DNA from: an uncultured Eggerthellaceae bacterium
GTDB taxonomy: Bacteria; Actinomycetota; Coriobacteriia; Coriobacteriales; Eggerthellaceae
NCBI GenBank assembly: GCA_910580205.1
Contig: CAJTVP010000002.1
Span: 1-64,000 of the forward strand
Length of the DNA stretch: 64,000 nt
Reading direction: 5' to 3'
A program made the translations under genes and the position numbers. Position 1 is the first letter of the stretch, and each line of letters starts with the position of its first letter. The notes under the pieces were generated by a model. That model was not told the origin of the DNA. It ran no database searches and was given only the letters and a program-made list of their open reading frames with translations. Positions 53,081 to 59,380 of the stretch are shown piece after piece.

Positions 53081-55402
53081 ATGGCTTACAGCAAAGAGTG
53101 GCGAGTCGAGCGCGAAGACGGCACCGTCGCTACACGCTCCAACACGTGGTCTCCTCCGGGATCTCACCCGGTGGGATACGGCGTCAAGGTCATCACTAAG
53201 GATGGCGAGCTCATCCGCATCGAGGGTGACGACGACAACCCGATCACCACGGGGCGTGTGAATGCGTTGAATCTTGCCCTGCGCGAGTACACCTACGCGC
53301 CGGAGCGCATCATCTACCCGATGAAGCGTGCGGTCGAGGATCGCGGCAAGGACAAGTGGGAGCGCACCACGTGGGATGAAGCTATCGACACCATCTGCGA
53401 GAAGGTTCGTTACTTCCAGAACACGTATGGCCATGAGTCCATCGTCTGCTTCGGTGGCACCGGCCGTGAGGCGTGCATCTTCTACTACGCTCTGACGTTC
53501 TCTGTGCTGCAGTCCCCTAACTGCTGCTACACGCAGTCTGGTTGGTCCTGCTATGGTCCTCGTTGCTCCATCGCTGACTACGTTCTCGGCGCTGGCTACC
53601 CCGAGCTCGACTATGCAGGCCATCTGCCCGGGTCCTACCTTGACCCGCAGTACACCCTCTCCAAGTGGGTCGTGCTCTGGGGCAAAGAGCCGCTGCCCTC
53701 CAACGGCGACGGCTTCTTCGGTCACTGCCTGGTCGACATGATGCGTCTTGGCACGCACCTGATCGACATCGACCCCCGCGTCACCTGGGTCGGCGCTCAC
53801 CGCGGCAACATCCTGCTGCAGCTGCGTCCCCAGACTGACACCGCCATGGCTCTCGGCATCATGAACCTCATGTTCCAGAATGACGAGTATGACCATGAGT
53901 TCGCTGAGAAGTGGATCTACGGTCTGGATGAGGTCAAGGCTCGCGCCGCCGAGTACCCGGTGGAGAAGGTCTCTGAGATCACCACGGTCCCGGTTGAGGC
54001 CATCAAGCGCGCTGCTCACGTCATCGGCACCGAGCGTCCGATCGGCTGGGCATGGGGCCTCGCGTTCGACCAGAACAAGAACGGTGTGCAGCTGTCCCAG
54101 GCCATGATCATCCTGGCTGGCCTGTCTGGCTCCATCGACCGTCCTGGCGGACTCACCCTTGGTCCCCCGTCTGCTCTCCTTGGCAAGTGGCGCATGAACC
54201 AGCGCGGCGCTATGTCCGACGAGATCTGGGAGAAGCGCATCGGCGCTGCTGCATGGCCTGGACTGTCCACGGGCATGGCCACCACGCAGCCTGACGAGAC
54301 GCTGAACACCATGGAATCTGACGAGCCTTACGCTCTGAAGATGGGTTGGTTCAACAGCTCCAACTTCCTGGCCCCCACCTGCTCCGCTCAGCCGAAGCGT
54401 TGGCACAAGGCCCTGAAGAAGCTTGAGTTCGTCGTCATCCAAGACCTGTTCATGACCCCGACGGCCATGGCAGTGGGCGACTACTTCCTCCCCATGTGCA
54501 CCTGGGCTGAGCACACCGGCATCTGCCTGACGCACTATGGCCGCAACACCGTGTTCATGGGCCCGATGAACAAGGCTCTCACGGTTGGCGAGTGCATGTC
54601 CGACGTGCAGATCTGCCTCGCGTTCGGCCAGCGCCTGAACCCCGAGTGGTATCCGTGGTACAAGCCGGCTGACGAGCACAAGATCGATTGGGATCTGCTT
54701 GAGGAAGCAACCCAGCAGTTCTACTCCGACCAGCTGAAGGAGCTGGGCTACGACTGGAAGACCTTCCAGGAGCTCGGCATCTACCAGCCTGGCGCTCATG
54801 GCTTCGAGTATGAGAAGTATGAGAAGGGCCTGCTCCGCTTCGACGGCCAGCCTGGCTTCAACACCATCACCGGCCAGATCGAGGCGTACTCCATCCTGTA
54901 CGAATCCTGGGGCGAGGATCCGCTGCCTTACTACGAAGAGCCGAACTACTCACCGTACTCTGATCTGCGTACGGCCGAGGAGAAGGAGCAGTATCCGCTG
55001 ATCTCCACTTCTGGCTCCCGTCGTTACAGCTCCTTCCACTCTGAGCATCGTCAGGTTCCGTCTCTGCGTCAGATCGATCCGTGGCCCTGGGTCCAGATCA
55101 ATCCTCAGACCGCTGCTGAGTACGGCATCACCGAAGGTGACTGGGTTGAGGTGTACAACATGTTCGGCGAGGCCCGCTTCAAGGCTGAGATCACTCAGTG
55201 CATGAAGCCCGGCATCCTGAACTGCGCTCATGGTTGGTGGTTCCCTGAGCAGGACGGCGAAGAGCCCAACCTGTTCGGCGTGTGGAAGTCCAACTTCAAC
55301 AGCCTGGTTCCGCACATGAACATCGGCAAGCTCGGATTCGGCGCTCCTTACAAGGGCGTTATGTGCAACGCTCGTCGCGTCCGCAGCCTCGATGCTGATT
55401 AA
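53081..55402 (+). CDS. Molybdopterin (Mo/W-bisMGD) enzyme large subunit lacking the 4Fe-4S cysteines
   Basis: A 773-residue DMSO-reductase-family protein. No Cys occurs before residue 106. Where Fe-S-bearing relatives read WSPPGCHPVGCG and GRLCxRC, this protein has WSPPGSHPVGYG (Ser28, Tyr33) and GRVNALN (Asn61, Asn64). All four ligands are thus replaced. The rest is intact: KWERTTWDEAID, metal ligand probably Cys157 in QSGWSCYGPR, LIDIDPRVTWVG and LQLRPQTDTAM for MGD, and the C-terminal MGD domain with ISTSGSRRYSSFHSEHRQ. Pyrogallol transhydroxylase large subunit also lacks this cluster. There is no Tat signal. Codons favour CGT, GCT and GTC, suggesting high expression. The substrate is unknown. 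The start ATG has GAAGGAAAAG upstream; the longer frame has no site. Confidence 0.85.
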   Translation: MAYSKEWRVEREDGTVATRSNTWSPPGSHPVGYGVKVITKDGELIRIEGDDDNPITTGRVNALNLALREYTYAPERIIYPMKRAVEDRGKDKWERTTWDEAIDTICEKVRYFQNTYGHESIVCFGGTGREACIFYYALTFSVLQSPNCCYTQSGWSCYGPRCSIADYVLGAGYPELDYAGHLPGSYLDPQYTLSKWVVLWGKEPLPSNGDGFFGHCLVDMMRLGTHLIDIDPRVTWVGAHRGNILLQLRPQTDTAMALGIMNLMFQNDEYDHEFAEKWIYGLDEVKARAAEYPVEKVSEITTVPVEAIKRAAHVIGTERPIGWAWGLAFDQNKNGVQLSQAMIILAGLSGSIDRPGGLTLGPPSALLGKWRMNQRGAMSDEIWEKRIGAAAWPGLSTGMATTQPDETLNTMESDEPYALKMGWFNSSNFLAPTCSAQPKRWHKALKKLEFVVIQDLFMTPTAMAVGDYFLPMCTWAEHTGICLTHYGRNTVFMGPMNKALTVGECMSDVQICLAFGQRLNPEWYPWYKPADEHKIDWDLLEEATQQFYSDQLKELGYDWKTFQELGIYQPGAHGFEYEKYEKGLLRFDGQPGFNTITGQIEAYSILYESWGEDPLPYYEEPNYSPYSDLRTAEEKEQYPLISTSGSRRYSSFHSEHRQVPSLRQIDPWPWVQINPQTAAEYGITEGDWVEVYNMFGEARFKAEITQCMKPGILNCAHGWWFPEQDGEEPNLFGVWKSNFNSLVPHMNIGKLGFGAPYKGVMCNARRVRSLDAD

Positions 55403-55422
55403 TTCGAAAGGAAGTGAAATAG

Positions 55423-55839
55423 ATGAATACTCCTGAGATTGAGAAGCAATTCGAAGATGCGATCAAGGATCCGCGCTACGACGGCACCCGTTACGCTCTG
55501 CTTTGCGACTACAGGTACTTCTCCGGCAACCATGCCGCTGAGATCGCTTGCAAAGAAGAGTTCGGCCTGCCGATCGATCAGTGGGGCATCAAGGAGGTCG
55601 AGGTCGGCCCGTTCTTCAAGGGCGGCGACGAGACCTGCGGCGAGAACTGGGAGTGGTTCTACATTCCTTGCCCGACTGAGATCTTCTCGAAGCACTATGG
55701 CCCTGAGGGCGACAAGGCTGGTCAGCGTCCCCTCGCCTGCCAGGTTGAAGAGTCCGGCACTCTTTACTACGGCACTCTGGACGAGATGATGGAGAAGATG
55801 AAGCGTTTCGATCGTCCGATGGTTCTCTTCCAGCTGTAG
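55423..55839 (+). CDS. Degenerate ferredoxin-type small subunit (cluster ligands lost)
   Basis: A 138-residue protein that aligns with FdhB/HybA-type ferredoxin subunits. CDYRYFSGNHAAEIACKEE (residues 28-46) stands where relatives have DYEYCTGCHSCEVAC, so Phe33, Asn36 and Ala39 replace cysteines and only Cys43 remains. IPCPTEIFSKHYGPE replaces the P.PT..CDLC.. segment, and LACQVEESGTLYYGT keeps one Cys of the last set. The DQWGIKEVEVGP and YYGTLDEMMEKM motifs still show the family. It can hardly carry normal 4Fe-4S clusters. It starts 20 bp after the large subunit, with GAAAGGAAG upstream, and is probably its structural partner. Confidence 0.75.
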   Translation: MNTPEIEKQFEDAIKDPRYDGTRYALLCDYRYFSGNHAAEIACKEEFGLPIDQWGIKEVEVGPFFKGGDETCGENWEWFYIPCPTEIFSKHYGPEGDKAGQRPLACQVEESGTLYYGTLDEMMEKMKRFDRPMVLFQL

Positions 55840-55857
55840 GGTTTTAGAGCATTCGGT

Positions 55858-55901
55858 GATACCTTCGGTTGCTTTTGAAATATAATCCAGCCGAAGGTAT
55901 C
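55858..55901. promoter_or_regulatory. 11-bp inverted repeat between locus-2 genes
   Basis: GATACCTTCGG (55858-55868) and CCGAAGGTATC (55891-55901), perfect. The 22-base loop holds TATAAT (55881-55886). It has no T tract. It could be an mRNA processing or stability hairpin, or an operator around an internal promoter. Confidence 0.6.
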
Positions 55902-55926
55902 GTTTGGAAATCCAGAGGAGGTCAAG

Positions 55927-56202
55927 ATGACCAAAGACGAGTTCATGGCAATGCCGGCCAATGAAGCTGCTGACAAGCTGAACGGGCTTATCGCCGCCGG
56001 AAAGTCCAAGGATGAGGCTATGGCTGAGTGCGGCGTTACGCAGCCCGACCTCATGAAGGCCCAGATCTTCTGGGTGAAGGATGAGTTCAAGGCGCGCGGC
56101 TGGGGTGGCTACACCTCCACGAAGCGTACCGGCAACGAAGCTGGCGACACTGGCATCGGTGTTGGCGACAGCGATCCTTCCAAGGGCTACAAGGGCGTCT
56201 AA
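55927..56202 (+). CDS. Small protein of unknown function, molybdoenzyme locus 2
   Basis: A 91-residue protein. Residues 1-55 form a helical region (MTKDEFMAMPANEAADKLNG, LIAAGKSKDEAMAECGVTQP, WVKDEFKAR), possibly a helix-turn-helix-like bundle. Residues 56-91 are Gly/Thr/Asp-rich (WGGYTSTKRTGNEAGDTG) and likely disordered. It has no TM segment, signal or metal motif. AGAGGAGG precedes the ATG and a terminator follows. The product is not recognised; the position suggests a role with the molybdoenzyme, perhaps as assembly factor or regulator. Confidence 0.65.
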   Translation: MTKDEFMAMPANEAADKLNGLIAAGKSKDEAMAECGVTQPDLMKAQIFWVKDEFKARGWGGYTSTKRTGNEAGDTGIGVGDSDPSKGYKGV

Positions 56203-56225
56203 GTCCATTGGCTCTATGAGCTTGA

Positions 56226-56260
56226 AAAGGGCTCGCTCGTTCGGGCGGGCCCTTTCTTTA
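56226..56260 (+). terminator. Intrinsic terminator
   Basis: AAAGGGCTCGC / GCGGGCCCTTT hairpin followed by CTTTA, after the 91-residue gene. Confidence 0.75.
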
Positions 56261-56335
56261 TCTTGAGGGCATGTTCGTGAAAGGCTGCTGCGTCAGCAGA
56301 TTTTCAGGAAGACACCCGCTGAGAAGGAGGAATCT

Positions 56336-56683
56336 ATGGCAACCGAAGCGGAGATCATTGCAGAAATAGAAGAGCTGGGCCGCCTGACCGAGGACCAGGA
56401 GCTCGCCCTGTACAACCTTACTCTCAAGCAGGATGAGCTGGGGCGCCAGTCCACCAGCATGCTCCTTGAGAAGGTGCTCGAAGATCCGCTGCTCAAGCCC
56501 CTGATCGATCGTGAGCTCGTCACCTATGAGGTGTTCAATCACGGTGGCGCCCATGAGATCGCCGGCCTGTACGTCACGCTCAAAGGCATCCGGTACAGCA
56601 TCATGTTCGCTGATGAGATCGCGCCGCGCCGTCCGCTCAATCCGGCGGGAGCGCCGTGGGAGGAATGCGGTCCTCTTCTGTGA
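56336..56683 (+). CDS. Small protein of unknown function
   Basis: A 115-residue acidic protein. Residues 1-60 are helical (EAEIIAEIEELGRLTEDQEL, SMLLEKVLEDPLLKPLIDREL). Residues 61-100 look like a beta sheet (VTYEVFNHGGAHEIAGLYVT, GIRYSIMFADEI). It has no TM or catalytic motif that I recognise. GAAGGAGG lies upstream of the ATG. It is separated from the preceding gene by a terminator, so it has its own promoter or depends on read-through. Its TGA stop is the first three bases of a perfect 12-bp hairpin. Confidence 0.65.
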   Translation: MATEAEIIAEIEELGRLTEDQELALYNLTLKQDELGRQSTSMLLEKVLEDPLLKPLIDRELVTYEVFNHGGAHEIAGLYVTLKGIRYSIMFADEIAPRRPLNPAGAPWEECGPLL

Positions 56684-56710
56684 TCTTCTATATATTCATA
56701 TAGAAGATCA
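56681..56710. repeat. Perfect hairpin overlapping a stop codon
   Basis: TGATCTTCTATA (56681-56692) and TATAGAAGATCA (56699-56710) with a six-base loop. TGACGCTGCG follows at 56713, as after the hairpins at 33272 and 56767. Confidence 0.65.
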
Positions 56711-56712
56711 CC

Positions 56713-56765
56713 TGACGCTGCGAAGCCACAGGGCACGCGATCTTGCTGTCTCAAGCCCTTTTTGT
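56713..56765 (+). repeat. Half copy of the TGACGCTGCG repeat element
   Basis: TGACGCTGCG, then a segment with GATCTTGCTGTCTCAAGCCC similar to 56818-56839 of the full copy. No right arm or apical segment follows. Confidence 0.5.
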
Positions 56766-56766
56766 G

Positions 56767-56914
56767 GCAGCTTTTAAATATTAAAAGCTGCATGACGCTG
56801 CGGAACTGCGGATGCATGTGATCTTGCCGTTCCAAGCCCACCTTCCTCACAGCGCGAAGGCTGCTCGGATGGGCTTTCACGGCAATCTCACGCGCCCCAC
56901 AGTTCCTCGCTGTC
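56767..56914. repeat. Long hairpin repeat, copy B
   Basis: The upstream hairpin is GCAGCTTTTAA-ATA-TTAAAAGCTGC (56767-56791). Then TGACGCTGCGG (56793-56803), a left arm 56802-56840 and a right arm 56870-56906 pair. The apical segment CCTCACAGCGCGAAGGCTGC is the same as in copy A, and the end is CCTCGCTGTCTT. Confidence 0.65.
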
Positions 56915-56973
56915 TTAGCCAATTTCGAAAGTGTCGTAGCTATTGTTGTTGAGAGGCTTTTTGCATCAGGTTG

Positions 56974-59289
56974 ATGGGGTGCTCGTTGGACTCGCTTCTG
57001 ACAGGATCAGTCAAGGAAGATAGGCGCGAAGAATTGGGTGTGAGCTTAGGGATCGATATCAGCAAGCTCGACGTCTGTTTCGGCGGGTTCGCGCCTACGA
57101 TCATGGGCGATCTGACTGCCTCGTGGGCGAAAGCGGTGGAGGCTGAGAATCGCATCCGTGAGCATCAAGAAGCCATCCAGAAAGCGAAGCGGCTGGAGGC
57201 CGCCCGCGAATCCGAACCGCTCACCTGGGATGATGGTCATGGCACCCAATGGGATTACGTCATCCTTGACAGCTCTGATGTGCGCATCAAGAAGTGTCGG
57301 ACCACCGTGGAAGAAGTGCAGGTGCCCAGCAGCATCGAAGGGCGTCCCGTGGTGGAAGTGGCCTCGGATGGATGCGCGTTCCTCAATTTCGTGACGCGGA
57401 TAGAGGTCCCGGATTCCGTGGTTTCGTTGGGGCTCTGCGTCTTCCGCGGGGACTCTGATCTGCGATGGGTGAAGCTGCCTGCGCATGTGGCGGATTTCAA
57501 TCCCGATTGGTTCCGTCACTGCAATCGATTGGAGCACCTTGAGCTGCCGGGTGCTCTTGAGGTTATTACGGCGCGCGTGTTCGACAATGGCCGCTTGAAG
57601 GAGCTGGTCATCGGCGAAGGCACGCGTGATATCCAGCCCGGTGCTTTCGGTCACAGCCGCTTGCAAGTGGTGAGCGTCAGGCCGGACAATCCATACATGA
57701 TGACTGACGGCAGCGCCTTGTACAGCAAAGACGGTGCCATGATGGCCGCTCTGGCGGTGCCGCAAGAGCGGTACGAAGTGGCGGCAGGGTGCAGGGCCCT
57801 GGGCAAGAAGGCGTTCAGCTCATTCGCGGAGGTGGCGGGTGTCACGCTTCCCGTTGAGCTGGAGGCTATCGGTGAATTCGCCTTCGCTGGCACTTCCATC
57901 AGGCAGTTCGCAGCCCCACCTCGCCTGCGCGTCATTTTGGAGAAGGCGTTCTACGGTTGCCGGAAGCTCACCAGCGTCACTCTGAATGACGGCTTGCAGA
58001 TGGTGGGTCCCAGCGCTTTTGAAGACACCGGCCTTGAAAGCCTTACGTTTCCCTCCAGCATCGAAGAGATCGGCGCGCATGTGGCGGATGGCACGAAGAT
58101 CCGCTTCGCAGGCATCGGCAAAACGCTGAAGGTTGAAGAGCGTTCGGACAGCGTGCTCATCGAAGATGAGGGAGGTCTATACAAGAAAGAAGCGGATGGC
58201 CTTCATTTCATCCGTTTGATCGATCCCGCTGCCACCACCTACCAGGTGAAAGATGGCACCGCGGTGATCGGGAAGCTTGCTTTCGACCGCGAGCAGCACC
58301 TGGAAGAGGTGCGCTTGCCGGAAGGGTTGCGGCGGATCGAAGGCGCGGCCTTCGCCCGTTGCATTGCGCTCAAGCATGTGAACATACCGAAGAGCGTCAC
58401 GTGGATCGGCGGGGACGCTTTCTTGGATACGAACCTGACGGAGATCGAGCTGCCGGCGCATCTTGAACATTTGGGCAAGCGGGCGCTCGTCACGCTGGGA
58501 GCGCATCATAAGAACATGGCTCCGTCGTTGCGCCGCTTGGTGGTGGATCCAGCGAATCAGCGGTTCCGCATGGAGAACGGGCTTTTGCTTGAACGGAAAG
58601 CGGATGGAGCAGAGCGCGTCGTGGCCTACGTTGGACCGGAGGCTTCTGTGCGCGTGCCGGAAACCGTGGATGAGATCGCCCCGTATGCCTTCAATGGCGC
58701 TCAGGGCATCACGGAGATGTTCCTGTCGGACAAGATAGAGAACGTGGGGATCCGCGGGTTGGCTGTGGATTCGCCCCTGGACCACATCCATGTCAGTCTT
58801 CGCGAACCCCATGATGGGCGCAGTTCGTTCGACATCCATCCGCCGCATACCGATCGCGGCGAGCAGCAGATGATGTTGGCGTTCATGGGATTGAGATCCG
58901 TGGATGTGGAGGCGCTGTTCGATCATTACGACATATCCATCATCAACGCATCCAGCTTCGACAGCATGAGCGACAAAGGGATGGATCCCTACGACCAAGC
59001 CGTGCGGCTGATCGAGCGGTTGCAAGATCCGGTGTACATGAGCGATGTGAACCGAGAGATGGCCTTTTCCGTGCTGGCGAAAGGATTGCCTCGTTTCGCG
59101 TTCGAGATGGCGCGCCATGATGATCGTGCGTCACTGGCCCATTTGGCGGATCTGGGCGTGTTGGACGGGGAGAACGTGGATGAGGTGATCGAATCGGTGC
59201 GGCGGATGCAAGATGCTGCGGCGATGGGGTATCTGCTTGAGCTCAAACGCGAACGGTTCGGCCGAAGGGCGTTGGATCTCAGCCTGTGA
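56974..59289 (+). CDS. BspA-like leucine-rich-repeat protein, no signal peptide
   Basis: A 771-residue protein. A short coiled N-terminus (about 45-80) is followed by about 15 LRR_5 (BspA/Treponema type) units of ~23 residues between residues 110 and 610, for example LEEVRLPEGLRRIEGAAFAR and LKHVNIPKSVTWIGGDAFLD. The C-terminal ~150 residues are helical with ankyrin-like units (YDQAVRLIERLQDPVYMSD, FEMARHDDRASLAHLADLG). It has no signal peptide, sortase motif or TM segment, so it is cytoplasmic or exported by an unknown route. The start is uncertain: ATG 56974, with TTG 56971 directly before it and no strong ribosome site. Confidence 0.75.
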   Translation: MGCSLDSLLTGSVKEDRREELGVSLGIDISKLDVCFGGFAPTIMGDLTASWAKAVEAENRIREHQEAIQKAKRLEAARESEPLTWDDGHGTQWDYVILDSSDVRIKKCRTTVEEVQVPSSIEGRPVVEVASDGCAFLNFVTRIEVPDSVVSLGLCVFRGDSDLRWVKLPAHVADFNPDWFRHCNRLEHLELPGALEVITARVFDNGRLKELVIGEGTRDIQPGAFGHSRLQVVSVRPDNPYMMTDGSALYSKDGAMMAALAVPQERYEVAAGCRALGKKAFSSFAEVAGVTLPVELEAIGEFAFAGTSIRQFAAPPRLRVILEKAFYGCRKLTSVTLNDGLQMVGPSAFEDTGLESLTFPSSIEEIGAHVADGTKIRFAGIGKTLKVEERSDSVLIEDEGGLYKKEADGLHFIRLIDPAATTYQVKDGTAVIGKLAFDREQHLEEVRLPEGLRRIEGAAFARCIALKHVNIPKSVTWIGGDAFLDTNLTEIELPAHLEHLGKRALVTLGAHHKNMAPSLRRLVVDPANQRFRMENGLLLERKADGAERVVAYVGPEASVRVPETVDEIAPYAFNGAQGITEMFLSDKIENVGIRGLAVDSPLDHIHVSLREPHDGRSSFDIHPPHTDRGEQQMMLAFMGLRSVDVEALFDHYDISIINASSFDSMSDKGMDPYDQAVRLIERLQDPVYMSDVNREMAFSVLAKGLPRFAFEMARHDDRASLAHLADLGVLDGENVDEVIESVRRMQDAAAMGYLLELKRERFGRRALDLSL

Positions 59290-59365
59290 GCGACCTTGAT
59301 GTCAAGGGCCTCCTCATTACATCTTCGTAAGAGTCTTCCCTGGCGTTCGCTGCGAACAGCCATTG

Positions 59366-59374
59366 TGGTACTGT
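59366..59374 (+). promoter_or_regulatory. Extended -10 promoter, probably leaderless
   Basis: TG-G-TACTGT ends six bases before the ATG at 59381. There is no Shine-Dalgarno sequence. Confidence 0.45.
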
Positions 59375-59380
59375 AGCCGA

